Shown: positions 6,626 through 14,567, numbered from the stretch's first letter. The stretch is 17,093 bases of DNA from Methylobacterium sp. (GCA_020252865.1 JADCCH010000018.1:1-17093); one strand, 5' to 3'. Notes: generated from the sequence alone by a model not told the origin. A program made the numbers and translations.

Positions 6626-8725
6626 ATGCCTGCACTTGCCTCCTGCCGCGCGCTTGCCCTTGCCATCGCCGCCATTTCCGTTGCTGCACTCGGGCTCAAC
6701 CGCGCCGAGGTCCTGCCCGGCGTGCCCTTCTACATCTCGCTGGGGGGCCTCGCGCTGGCAGCGGGCATCTACGCCACGCCGGGCGTCGGCGCGTTCCTGA
6801 CCTTCTTCATCGTGTTCTACGGCCTCGGCTATATCGGCCTGATGGCCGTACTGATGCTCGGCGGCCTGCTCGATTTTGGCTGGGTGGCGCAGATTCCGCC
6901 GCTGACCGCCCTCACATCCGCCGCCTTCGGCCTGCTCGCGATCCTGCTCGCGCGACTGCCGGCGACGCGCGAGGTCTTCCAGATCGCCGATCCCTATTTC
7001 GAGACCCGTGACCGGGGAGTGATCCGACTGAAGCGGCTGCCGCAATTCGCCGCTTCCGAGCGCTGGATCGCCTTCACGCTGCTGGGCATCATCATCCTCA
7101 TCAACCTCGCGCAGGTGGGAATCTCGGTTCGCCTGAACCAATGGAACCGGGAATGGTTTGATTCCATTCAGGCGAAGAACGCCGGCGAATTCTGGCGGTT
7201 GCTCTACCAGATCTGGGTTCCGATCGTGGTCGTTCTGATCATCTCGAACATCATCGAATTCGTGATGGTCTCGGTGTTCAAGATACGCTGGCGCTCCTGG
7301 ATGACCCAGCGGCTGACCGCTCGCTGGCTTGATGACGGGGCGCATTATCGCCTGCAATTCGAGCGCAATGTCGATAACCCCGACCAGCGCATCCAGGAAG
7401 ACGTTCGCAAATACACGGAAACAACCTATTCGCTGACTGTCTCGATGATCTCGCAGATATCCTCGCTGGTCTCGTTCTCGGTCATTCTCTGGGGGCTGTC
7501 GGCCAACCTGCCCTTTCCTTCCGAAAGCTTCAGGGTTCCGGGTTTCCTGTTCTGGATCGCGCTGATCTATGCCGCCATGGGCACCATCATCACGCATTTC
7601 ATCGGCCGTCGGCTGATCCGGCTGAATTTCGAACAGGAGCGTTACGAAGCGAATTTTCGCTACATGCTCGCGCGCCTCCGGGAATTCAACGAGCCCGTGG
7701 CGTTGCTGAGTGGAGAGGCCGCCGAGCGCAAGCGCCTTTCCGAGCGGTTCGGCCAGGTCATCCGCAACTTCATGGAGATCGTCGCGGTCCAGAAGTGGCT
7801 CTCGGCCTTCATCCAGTTCTATGGTTCCGCCAACAGCGTCATTCCGATTGTCATCACCGCGCCGTTCTATTTTCTCGGCAACATCACGCTTGGCGTGCTG
7901 ACCCAGACGGCAGGAGCTTTCGCTCGCGTGGATGCAGCGCTCTCCTTCTTCATCGATCGCTATGCGATGCTGGCGGATTATAAGGCCGTCTGTGATCGCC
8001 TCAACACCTTCGAGCAATCGATCGACGAGGCGCAGAAATCCCTGGCCAGCTCGAAGATCGAAAGCGCACCGAATGGCAGCAATGCCCTTGCCATCCCGGC
8101 ACTGAAGCTCGGCCTGCCCAATGGCAAACCGATGCTCGCCGTGAATGATCTCACCATCCGCGCGGGCGAGCGGACGCTGCTCACCGGCCCCTCCGGCTCC
8201 GGCAAATCGACGCTCTTCCGCGCGATTGCGGGCATCTGGCCGTTCGGCGAGGGGCGGATCGATCTGCCGTCCGAAGGCGCGATCATGCTGCTGCCCCAGC
8301 GCCCCTATATCCCCATCGGCTCGCTGCGCGAGGCGGTGAGCTACCCGGCTACGAATGGCAGCTTCAGCGATGACGCCATCCGCGACGCCCTGACGCGCGT
8401 GCATCTCACGCATCTGCTGGGCCGGCTCGACGAGGCCACGAACTGGTCGCAGGTTCTTTCCGGCGGTGAGCAGCAGCGGCTCGCGGTCGCGCGCGCCATT
8501 CTTGCCCGGCCGGGCTGGCTTTTCCTGGACGAGGCGACCTCGGCCCTTGATGAAGGGCTGGAAGCAGCCGTTTATAAGGCACTGCACGATGCCCTGCCGC
8601 AGACCACCCTCGTCTCGATCGGCCACCGTTCCAGCCTCATCGCGATCCACGATCGACGCATCGATCTTCAGAAGCAGGAGGACGGGCTTTTCATACCGCG
8701 CGAGGTTCAGCCGCAGCCGGCCTGA
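6626..8725 (+). CDS. ABC transporter with fused SbmA/BacA-like membrane domain and ATPase
   Basis: This 699-residue inner-membrane protein belongs to the ABCD/YddA group, whose members include BclA of Bradyrhizobium and mycobacterial Rv1819c, transporters of peptides, cobalamin or other hydrophilic compounds. Residues 1-110 contain about four hydrophobic helices, additional to the core. The core domain (about 145-460) starts with a long helix and has the SbmA/BacA signature VRLNQWNREWFDSIQ near 168-182. The ATPase (about 495-699) has Walker A GPSGSGKST (521-529), signature LSGGEQQR (611-618), Walker B WLFLDEATSALDE (631-643) and switch His667 in GHRSS. The 92-base gap upstream holds a candidate promoter. 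A terminator follows at 8833. It works as a homodimer in known relatives. Substrate and direction cannot be told from sequence. Confidence 0.92.
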   Translation: MPALASCRALALAIAAISVAALGLNRAEVLPGVPFYISLGGLALAAGIYATPGVGAFLTFFIVFYGLGYIGLMAVLMLGGLLDFGWVAQIPPLTALTSAAFGLLAILLARLPATREVFQIADPYFETRDRGVIRLKRLPQFAASERWIAFTLLGIIILINLAQVGISVRLNQWNREWFDSIQAKNAGEFWRLLYQIWVPIVVVLIISNIIEFVMVSVFKIRWRSWMTQRLTARWLDDGAHYRLQFERNVDNPDQRIQEDVRKYTETTYSLTVSMISQISSLVSFSVILWGLSANLPFPSESFRVPGFLFWIALIYAAMGTIITHFIGRRLIRLNFEQERYEANFRYMLARLREFNEPVALLSGEAAERKRLSERFGQVIRNFMEIVAVQKWLSAFIQFYGSANSVIPIVITAPFYFLGNITLGVLTQTAGAFARVDAALSFFIDRYAMLADYKAVCDRLNTFEQSIDEAQKSLASSKIESAPNGSNALAIPALKLGLPNGKPMLAVNDLTIRAGERTLLTGPSGSGKSTLFRAIAGIWPFGEGRIDLPSEGAIMLLPQRPYIPIGSLREAVSYPATNGSFSDDAIRDALTRVHLTHLLGRLDEATNWSQVLSGGEQQRLAVARAILARPGWLFLDEATSALDEGLEAAVYKALHDALPQTTLVSIGHRSSLIAIHDRRIDLQKQEDGLFIPREVQPQPA

Positions 8726-8832
8726 AATATCATCCGGGGCCTGTGATCCAGCCGAGGGGCTGCACGTAAAGAGAGAAGCGGTGACGAGCCGCAGGTTGTC
8801 GCGAAACATTCCCCCGATTCGCCAACCAGTTT

Positions 8833-8869
8833 GAGGCCGCCAATCCCCCTGGCGGCCTCTTCCTTTTTC
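8833..8869 (+). terminator. Rho-independent terminator of the ABC transporter transcript
   Basis: GAGGCCGCC (8833-8841) pairs perfectly with GGCGGCCTC (8851-8859) around a nine-base loop, followed by TTCCTTTTT. It faces the plus strand, 107 bases after the transporter stop. On the minus strand the same hairpin lacks a T-run, so it should not end hisG transcripts. The 107 bases between (8726-8832) show no ORF or recognisable RNA. Confidence 0.85.
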
Positions 8870-8880
8870 GGCTTGCTTCT

Positions 8881-8930
8881 TGCCTCGTCGTTCGCGGCTT
8901 TTGTTCTTTATGCCGCGTCGTTCGCGGCTT
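8881..8930. repeat. Short tandem duplication at the hisG 3' end
   Basis: Two 20-base copies, at 8881-8900 and 8911-8930, differ at one position (TGCC[T/G]CGTCG followed by the identical TTCGCGGCTT). The 30-base period is a multiple of three. On the minus strand one copy encodes the final AANDAA of HisG and the other lies just after its stop, in frame, reading AANDEA. This looks like a local duplication that later gained a stop, or the reverse. Confidence 0.7.
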
Positions 8931-9900
8931 GCGGAGGAAGCGCCGCGGAGAGCCGGTCAAAGAGCGGATTTTCCGGGCTGAAGGCATATTCCGGCGAGGC
9001 AACGAGCACGCGCCGCGCACCCGCCGCCACCAGCCTGTCCGCGAGATGGGGCACATGGCCATTGGGAACCAGCAGGCTCACGATGCCCACGCCGCCTTCG
9101 AGCAGGATTTCGCCGCCGAGTTCGGTGATTTCGCGCGTCAGAGCCTCCGGCACGCCACCTTCCAGGAAGGCGCGGAGTTCGCGCCGCGTTGAGGCTTCCT
9201 TTTCCGCATGGATCCGCGCGAGAAGCTGACGCGCCGCCTCGCGATGACCGGCATTCCAGTTCGCGACGCGGCTCGCGACCAGCCAGGCCTCGGATTTCAG
9301 CATGATGCCATCATCGAGAACCTTCAGCGCATTCGCAGCGAGCGTGGAGCCTGTGGTGGTGATGTCCACGATGCAATCCGCCGTGCCAGCCGCAGGCGCG
9401 CCCTCCGTGGCACCCAGGCTTTCGACGATCCGGTAATCCGCGATTCCATGCCGCTTGAAGAAGCGCCGGGTGAGATTGATGTATTTCGTCGCCACGCGAA
9501 GGCGCCGGCCCTTGTCGTGGCGGAAACCGGCTGCGACATCCTCGATATCGGCCATGGCATGCACATCGATCCAGGCCTGCGGAACCGCAACGACGACATT
9601 CGCGAAGCCGAAGCCGAGTGGCACCAGCATCTCCACCTTCGCCGTGGGATCGGGCAGCGCCTCCTCGATGAGATCCGCGCCCGTCAGGCCGAAATGCACC
9701 GAGCCGCGCGCCAGTTCCGCGACGATCTCGCTGGCCGAAAGAAAGGCGATCTCCACGCCGTCGAGACCGGAAATCGCTCCGCGATAATCACGCGCGCCGC
9801 GTGCCTGGCTCACATTCAGGCCGGCCTTCGCGAAGAAGGCGAAGGCATTTTCCTGCAGCCGGCCCTTGGAGGGCAGGCCGATGATCAGCGGATTGCTCAT
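8908..9900 (-). CDS. hisG: ATP phosphoribosyltransferase catalytic subunit
   Basis: HisG condenses ATP and PRPP, the first and feedback-controlled step of histidine synthesis. The 330-residue protein opens with PLIIGLPSKGRL, carries LTGADLIEEA near 72-81, and has the PRPP-binding loop DITTTGSTLAANAL at about 179-192. It is longer than the shortest HisZ-dependent HisG proteins, with roughly 100 residues after the catalytic core (EKEASTRRELRAFLEGG onward). The adjacent hisZ shows that it works in the HisG-HisZ hetero-octamer. Its ATG lies inside the hisZ stop (ATGA, 9897-9900), so it is translationally coupled. The C-terminal AANDAA is duplicated just past the stop. No terminator is visible in its own direction. 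Confidence 0.96.
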   Translation of the reverse strand: MSNPLIIGLPSKGRLQENAFAFFAKAGLNVSQARGARDYRGAISGLDGVEIAFLSASEIVAELARGSVHFGLTGADLIEEALPDPTAKVEMLVPLGFGFANVVVAVPQAWIDVHAMADIEDVAAGFRHDKGRRLRVATKYINLTRRFFKRHGIADYRIVESLGATEGAPAAGTADCIVDITTTGSTLAANALKVLDDGIMLKSEAWLVASRVANWNAGHREAARQLLARIHAEKEASTRRELRAFLEGGVPEALTREITELGGEILLEGGVGIVSLLVPNGHVPHLADRLVAAGARRVLVASPEYAFSPENPLFDRLSAALPPQAANDAA

Positions 9901-11072
9901 GGCGCATCTCCCGCAAGGCGTTCGAGCCAGATGGCCGCGCCGATGGCCGGCACCTCGTGGCCAAGCCGCTCGAAGAGCCGGTCATAACGCCCGCCGGCCG
10001 CCACCGGACGATCCGTGCCAGCCCGGCGCAGCTCGAAGACGAAGCCGGAATAATAATCGAGATTGCGCGCAAAACCGGCCGAAGCCTGCAGCGTGGAAAG
10101 CGTGAAGCCTCGCGCTTCGATGAAGCCCGTGCGCAGTTCGAAGCGTTCGAGTGCGGCGGAGAGGTCGAGCCCCGCCTCCTCCGCCAATGCGCGCACCGCG
10201 CGCGAGACATGATCGGGCTCGCCGGAAATCGAAAGGAAGCGCCTCAGGATCGCTTTCGGTTCCTCGCCCAGCGCCTGCGAATCCTCGCGTGCGCGATCAA
10301 GGAAGCGGCTCGCGATATCCTCCGCCGAACGCCCGCCCACGGCCGAGATGCCGGCGAGCGAGAGCAGGTCCTTCACGAAGGCCTTGGCCTCCCCGGGGTC
10401 GGCATCCTTCAGCGCATCCAGCACGCCGGAATAGCGTGCAAGACCCCTGGCCTCAGGCCTTCCACCGGCGAGCGGGGCCTCGAGCAACGCCTCGATCCGC
10501 CCCTCGCCGAGCGCCAGGCTGAGGCGGCGCGCGAGAACGGGCGAGAGGTTCAACGTCTCGATGAGGCGTGCGAACAGCGCAAGATCGCCCACGCGAAGGG
10601 TCAGACCCTCCGCGCCGATTTCATCCGTCACCGCGCCATGCACTTCCGCGAGCAGATCGGCATCCGCCGCCTCGCGATCCGTCCGCCCGAGGGATTCGGC
10701 GCTGAACTGCCAGAATTCGGCATTCTCGCCGGGGCGCTGGCGAAAAACCGGGCCGAGGAACGCGAGATCGGCCCGCCGGCCCACGATGCCGGATTTCAGA
10801 TAGGCCAGAGCGGCGGGAATGGTGAATTCCGGCCTGAGGCACAATTCCTCACCCTCGTCATCGGAGGTGACGAACAGGCGGCGGCGGATATCCTCGCCCG
10901 AGAGTTCGAGAAACGGTTCGGCGGGCTGGAGCACCGGCACATCCGAAGCCGCAAAGCCCACACGGGCAAAGCGCGCGAGAAGGCGCGCGCCCAGCGCATT
11001 CACGCTGTTTTCAGCCAAAACGCCCCGCGCGAGGCGCGCCGTTCCCGAGTTTCGCCGCTGGTCCATCCCCAT
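9897..11072 (-). CDS. hisZ: ATP phosphoribosyltransferase regulatory subunit
   Basis: HisZ is a catalytically inactive paralogue of the histidyl-tRNA synthetase core that binds HisG and confers histidine feedback inhibition. The 391-residue protein retains HisRS-like blocks (ELCLRPEFTIPAALAYL, then GPVFRQRPGENAEFWQFSAESLG, and near the end RNLDYYSGFVFELRRAG and VAAGGRYDRLFERLG). It stops after the catalytic fold without an anticodon-binding domain. The start at 11072 is chosen for a GAGG eight bases upstream; an alternative ATG follows two codons later (11066), and a longer form from 11132 is unsupported. It lies downstream of hisS across a gap holding a palindromic element, and overlaps hisG by four bases. 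Identification is firm. Confidence 0.95.
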   Translation of the reverse strand: MGMDQRRNSGTARLARGVLAENSVNALGARLLARFARVGFAASDVPVLQPAEPFLELSGEDIRRRLFVTSDDEGEELCLRPEFTIPAALAYLKSGIVGRRADLAFLGPVFRQRPGENAEFWQFSAESLGRTDREAADADLLAEVHGAVTDEIGAEGLTLRVGDLALFARLIETLNLSPVLARRLSLALGEGRIEALLEAPLAGGRPEARGLARYSGVLDALKDADPGEAKAFVKDLLSLAGISAVGGRSAEDIASRFLDRAREDSQALGEEPKAILRRFLSISGEPDHVSRAVRALAEEAGLDLSAALERFELRTGFIEARGFTLSTLQASAGFARNLDYYSGFVFELRRAGTDRPVAAGGRYDRLFERLGHEVPAIGAAIWLERLAGDAP

Positions 11073-11166
11073 CCCCAAAACCTCGAATTTCGACCCGCTT
11101 CTACCAGCGCGCGCGCGACAAGGCGACGACAAGTTCGAAACGGGATGAATCGTTTAGATGTGTTCG

Positions 11167-11264
11167 TGTCATTCCCGACGCGGCGCAAGCCGCGAGCGGG
11201 AAGCCACATTGTTGCGCAAAAGCCGTGGATTCCCGCCCGGTCCTGTGGACCGTCGGGAATGACA
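11167..11264. repeat. BIME-like palindromic element (two facing REP-type hairpins)
   Basis: Outer arms TGTCATTCCCGACG (11167-11180) and CGTCGGGAATGACA (11251-11264) are perfect 14-base complements. Inside, CGCGGC-GCAA-GCCGCG (11179-11194) and CGGTCC-TGT-GGACCG (11238-11252) form two short hairpins. GCGGGAAGCCAC (11196-11207) and GTGGATTCCCGC (11225-11236) pair with one mismatch around a loop holding TTGCGCAA. Each half can also fold alone as TTCCCG...CGGGAA. The TCATTCCCG core resembles widespread intergenic palindromic repeats. It lies between hisS (stop eight bases away) and hisZ. No second copy is in the window. Confidence 0.85.
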
Positions 11265-11272
11265 GTTTCGCC

Positions 11273-12802
11273 TTACCTGTGACGCGCGAGAACCTCGCGC
11301 ACCTTCGCGACAACCTCGGAAACCGGCACGGTAAATTGCGCCTTGGCCTGCTTGGCGAGGTATTCGGCGCGATCCTTGATGTCGGTCAGCGTCGCGCCGA
11401 GAATGAGGTCTTTCAGAAGCACCTCGCCCTTGTCGCGCTCGTTGGAGCCCTGGATCAGCGCCACGCGGGCCTTGCGGCGATCCGCATATTTCAATTGCGC
11501 CTTCATGCCGGCGGAACCGAGATAAATCTCCGAGGGGATGCCCGCCGCGCGAAGGCTTGCCACGATCTGCTGGTAGCTCGCCATGGCTTCGGGGGTCTTG
11601 TCCATCGCGAGCACGATGACCGGGCCTTCGACCTCGCCGGTCTTCTCACCACGCATTTCCGCGAGCTTGTCGAGCGCCGCGCGCAGGCGCGAAACGCCGA
11701 TGGAAAAGCCGGTCGCGGGCACAGGTTCATCGAGGAAACGCGAGACAAGGCCATCATAGCGCCCGCCGCCGCCCACCGAGCCGAAGCGGATGGGGCGGCC
11801 CTCCTCGTCCTTCACCTCGAACAGGAGTTCAGCCTCGAAGACGGGGCCGGTATAGTATTCAAGGCCGCGGACGACACTGGGATCGATACGGATGCGGTCC
11901 GGGCCGTAGCCGGCCGCGCGAATTAATTCATAAATCTGATCCAGTTCAGCAAAACCGTCTGCAACAATCGGGTGCGACTTAACTTGCGTGCTCCACTCAT
12001 TAAGGATCATTTGCTCTGCTTCGGTGCTTGCAAATGTACCCGGCTCGTTGAGTATTGCAGTAAGGATAACTTGAATTTGGAGGTCGTCCAATTCGGCTCC
12101 CTTGGTGAAGTCACCACTTTCATCTTTTCGCCCCGAGCCAAGCAGTAGACTAACCCCAAGAGGGCCAAACTTATCCAGCTTATCAATCGCCCGCAGCACG
12201 ATGAGCCGGCGCGCGGCATTCTCCTCGCCGCCGAGACCAATCGCCTCCATCACGCCATCGAGGATCTTCCGGTTGTTGACCTTGATGACATATTGGCCGC
12301 GCGGAATGCCGAGGGCTTCCAGCGTATCCGCCGCCATCATGCAGATCTCGGCATCGGCGGCCACAGACTTCGGATCGGTCGCAATCGTATCCGCATCGAA
12401 TTGCATGAACTGGCGGAAGCGGCCGGGGCCGGGCTTCTCGTTGCGGAACACCCAGCCGCTGCGATAGCTGCGATAGGGCTTCGGCAGGTTCTGCCAGTTT
12501 TCCGCGCAATAGCGGGCGAGCGGCGCGGTGAGATCGTAGCGTAAGGACATCCATTGCTCGTCGTCATCCCGGAGCGAGAAGACACCGGCATTGGGCCGAT
12601 CCTGATCGGGCAGGAATTTTCCGAGCGCATCGGTATATTCGAGGAAGGGCGTTTCCACCGGCTCGAAGCCGTAAAGCTCATAGACGCGCTGGATGACCCG
12701 CATCATCTCGTTCGTCGCGCGGATATCGGCGGGCGAACGATCGGGCAGGCCGCGCGGGCGGCGGGCTTCGGTGCGGGCGGGTTTCGGCGTTTCGGTGCTC
12801 AT
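11273..12802 (-). CDS. hisS: Histidyl-tRNA synthetase
   Basis: HisRS charges tRNA-His with histidine. The 509-residue class II synthetase shows motif 2 as [29 protein letters not shown] (about 110-138), RYDLTAP (88-94), the histidine-binding [12 protein letters not shown] (313-324), motif 3 GGGGRYDGL (344-352), and a C-terminal anticodon-binding domain (about 395-509). The [16 protein letters not shown] form is typical of alphaproteobacteria. The start at 12802 lacks a clear Shine-Dalgarno and has a hairpin close upstream. Residues about 205-295 (insertion domain) are encoded by markedly AT-richer DNA with unusual codons, although the frame is intact and all catalytic motifs lie outside it, so the enzyme should work. 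It precedes hisZ-hisG, likely sharing transcripts with them unless the palindromic element interferes. Confidence 0.96.
   Translation of the reverse strand: MSTETPKPARTEARRPRGLPDRSPADIRATNEMMRVIQRVYELYGFEPVETPFLEYTDALGKFLPDQDRPNAGVFSLRDDDEQWMSLRYDLTAPLARYCAENWQNLPKPYRSYRSGWVFRNEKPGPGRFRQFMQFDADTIATDPKSVAADAEICMMAADTLEALGIPRGQYVIKVNNRKILDGVMEAIGLGGEENAARRLIVLRAIDKLDKFGPLGVSLLLGSGRKDESGDFTKGAELDDLQIQVILTAILNEPGTFASTEAEQMILNEWSTQVKSHPIVADGFAELDQIYELIRAAGYGPDRIRIDPSVVRGLEYYTGPVFEAELLFEVKDEEGRPIRFGSVGGGGRYDGLVSRFLDEPVPATGFSIGVSRLRAALDKLAEMRGEKTGEVEGPVIVLAMDKTPEAMASYQQIVASLRAAGIPSEIYLGSAGMKAQLKYADRRKARVALIQGSNERDKGEVLLKDLILGATLTDIKDRAEYLAKQAKAQFTVPVSEVVAKVREVLARHR
11921..12190. other. AT-rich mosaic patch within hisS
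   Basis: By hand count this 270-base stretch has 126 G or C (about 47%), against roughly 55-67% in the neighbouring 60-base lines I counted. On the coding strand it uses codons that are scarce elsewhere in the window (ATA, CTA, TTA, AGT, ACA, many ATT, GTT and GAT). The edges are sharp, at GCGCG/AATTAATTC on one side and around TATCAATCGC/CCGCAG on the other. It encodes HisRS residues about 205-295 without breaking the frame. Recombination with a lower-GC donor is the simplest explanation. Confidence 0.75.
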
Positions 12803-12806
12803 GAAG

Positions 12807-12822
12807 CGGGGCTTTAGCCCCG
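12807..12822. other. Hairpin immediately upstream of hisS start
   Basis: CGGGGC (12807-12812) and GCCCCG (12817-12822) form a six-base stem with a four-base loop, four bases before the hisS ATG, where a Shine-Dalgarno would be expected. It could hold the initiation region in a fixed structure or simply be a GC-rich coincidence. Confidence 0.4.
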
Positions 12823-12835
12823 TGCGCGCCGCTTG

Positions 12836-13072
12836 TCACGCCTTCCGCGCGGCCGCCTCGTAAACTTCGAGCAAGGCTTCAAGATCCGCCTCTTCCGGCG
12901 GGTGGCCATGCGCGGCATCGAAGCGCGCGGCGATCTCGCGATTGGCGAGCAACACCAGGATCGCCTCATGTGCCGCATGCTGGGAAACGCCAGCGATCTC
13001 GGCGGCACTGATGGTGACGCCGAAACGGTTGAAGGCCTGCTGCAAGCAATCCGGGCGATTCATAACCCGCAT
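12836..13072 (-). CDS. Small protein of unknown function
   Basis: A 78-residue ORF that I do not recognise. Codon positions look coding: third positions are GC-rich and the amino-acid mix is balanced (acidic and alanine-rich C-terminus EEADLEALLEVYEAAARKA, no signal peptide, no membrane segment). The middle, ISAAEIAGVSQHAAHEAILVLLANREIAARFDA, is predicted-helix-like and hints at a small helical or HTH-like fold, which is inference only. The start at 13072 has a distant AGGA about 12 bases upstream; the ATG at 13063 is an alternative. A TATAGT sits directly against the first ATG, so a promoter there would favour the second. It lies 33 bases upstream of hisS on the same strand and may be co-transcribed. 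Confidence 0.6.
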   Translation of the reverse strand: MRVMNRPDCLQQAFNRFGVTISAAEIAGVSQHAAHEAILVLLANREIAARFDAAHGHPPEEADLEALLEVYEAAARKA

Positions 13073-13147
13073 ACTATAGGCGATTCCTGCCCTTGGGAAT
13101 TCTGCAACCGGAGCAAAGCCCCGATTGCGGCGCTGGTCGCCCTCATC

Positions 13148-14503
13148 TCACGCCACGGCGCGGATGAGCTTGCCGAGCTTGTCCACGGTTTCGTCGATCT
13201 GCGCTTCCGAGATGATCAGCGGCGGGGTGAGCGCCAGCGTCTCGCCGGTATTGCGCACCATGAAGCCGTAATCCTCGAAACCGCGATGCATCGCCGTATA
13301 GGCGCGCTTGCCGAACGCATCGGGCATGGAGGCGAGGTCGATCGCCGCCGTGAGGCCCACGGTGCGGATATCGAGCACGTTCGGCAGGCCCTTCAGCGAG
13401 TGGATCGCATCGGCCCAGATCGGCTCGAGCTTCTTCGCGCGTTCGAAGAGATCCTCGTCGCGATAGACGTCGAGCGTCGCCATCGCCGCCGCGCAGGCCA
13501 GCGGATGCGCCGAGTAGGTATAGCCGTGGAAGAACTCCACCATATGCTCCGGGCCCTTCATATAGGCGTCGTGGATATGCTTCCTCGCGATCACGCCGCC
13601 CATCGGCACCGTGCCGGAGGTGATGCCCTTCGCAAAGGTGATCATGTCCGGCACGACGCCATAGCGCTCGGCCGCGAAGGAGGTGCCCAAGCGTCCAAAG
13701 CCGCAGATCACCTCGTCGAAGATCAGGAGGATGCCGTATTTGTCACAGATGTCGCGCAGGCGCTTCAAATAGCCCTTCGGCGTGGGGAGAACGCCGGTCG
13801 AACCCGCCATCGGCTCGACAATGACCGCGGCGATGGTCGAGGCATCATGCAGGGCGACGATGCGCTCCAGATCATCCGCGAGATGCGCGCCCCATTCCGG
13901 CTCGCCCTTGGTGAAGGCCTGCTCGGCGCGATTATAGGTGTGAGGCAGGTGATCGACATGCGGCAGGAGTTGCGTCGCGAAAGCCTTGCGGTTCGCGACC
14001 ATGCCGCCGACCGAGATGCCGCCAAAGCCGATGCCGTGATAGCCGCGCTCGCGGCCGATCAGGCGGCAGCGATTGCCCTCGCCCTTCGCCTGGAAATAGC
14101 CGATGGCCATCTTCAGTGCGGTATCGACCGCTTCCGAGCCGGAATTGACGAAGAAGACGTGATCAAGATCGCCCGGCGCCATCTGCGCGATGCGCGAGGC
14201 CAGCTGGAAACCGAGCGGATGCGCGAACTGGAAGGGCGGGGAGTAATCCAGCGTTTCCGCCTGCGCCTTGATGGCATCGACGATGGGGTCGCGGTTATGG
14301 CCGGCATTGCAGCACCAGAGGCCGGCGGTCGTATCCATGATCGCGCGGCCGTCATAGGTGAAATAATGCATGTCCTTCGAGCGGGAGACGATACGCGGAT
14401 TCTTCTTGAACGCGCGCTCGGCGGTGAAGGGCATCCAGAACGCCTCGAGGTCGTTCGGCTGGGAGAAGGTGGTGATCGGCGTCGCGGCGCTGGATTTCGA
14501 CAT
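13148..14503 (-). CDS. Class III omega-aminotransferase (beta-alanine/omega-amino acid:pyruvate type)
   Basis: A PLP enzyme of aminotransferase class III, 451 residues. Family features are FWMPFTAERAF near the N-terminus, DTTAGLWCCNAGH, NSGSEAVDTALKMA (phosphate-binding turn), the RGYHG block, IFDEVICGFGRLG with the PLP-pyridine Asp263, and the Schiff-base Lys292 in MITFAKGITSG. FWMPFT and GLWC.NAGH are characteristic of beta-alanine:pyruvate and related omega-amino acid:pyruvate transaminases, so an omega-amino acid or amine donor with pyruvate as acceptor is likely; the precise donor is not determinable. The start at 14503 has GGGGGAG nine bases upstream and is preferred over the ATG at 14521. 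A candidate promoter precedes it, so it may not depend on the upstream RidA-like gene. Confidence 0.92.
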   Translation of the reverse strand: MSKSSAATPITTFSQPNDLEAFWMPFTAERAFKKNPRIVSRSKDMHYFTYDGRAIMDTTAGLWCCNAGHNRDPIVDAIKAQAETLDYSPPFQFAHPLGFQLASRIAQMAPGDLDHVFFVNSGSEAVDTALKMAIGYFQAKGEGNRCRLIGRERGYHGIGFGGISVGGMVANRKAFATQLLPHVDHLPHTYNRAEQAFTKGEPEWGAHLADDLERIVALHDASTIAAVIVEPMAGSTGVLPTPKGYLKRLRDICDKYGILLIFDEVICGFGRLGTSFAAERYGVVPDMITFAKGITSGTVPMGGVIARKHIHDAYMKGPEHMVEFFHGYTYSAHPLACAAAMATLDVYRDEDLFERAKKLEPIWADAIHSLKGLPNVLDIRTVGLTAAIDLASMPDAFGKRAYTAMHRGFEDYGFMVRNTGETLALTPPLIISEAQIDETVDKLGKLIRAVA

Positions 14504-14539
14504 GGAATTTTTCTCCCCCATCAGGCTTTATGGGGAGTA

Positions 14540-14567
14540 AGGATACGCCGCCGCGCGCGCGAAACAA
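14540..14567 (-). promoter_or_regulatory. Candidate promoter for the aminotransferase
   Basis: Read on the minus strand, TTGTTT (14567-14562) and TATCCT (14545-14540) are 16 bases apart, giving a leader of about 30 bases before the ATG at 14503, with the Shine-Dalgarno inside it. The consensus match is only partial. The spacer is a run of CG repeats. Confidence 0.35.

Noticed and set aside
6608..8809. Open frame of 733 codons antisense to the ABC transporter
   Set aside because: The plus-strand frame has complete ABC motifs and membrane helices. The antisense product is a low-complexity charged shadow.
11167..11264. tRNA gene, because of the cloverleaf-like fold
   Set aside because: Stem lengths do not fit (a 14-bp closing stem), there is no T-psi-C or D-arm consensus, and no seven-base anticodon loop. 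A BIME-like repeat explains the symmetry.
9957..11282. Open frame of 441 codons antisense to hisZ
   Set aside because: hisZ is well supported on the minus strand; the plus-strand product has shadow composition and includes the palindromic element.
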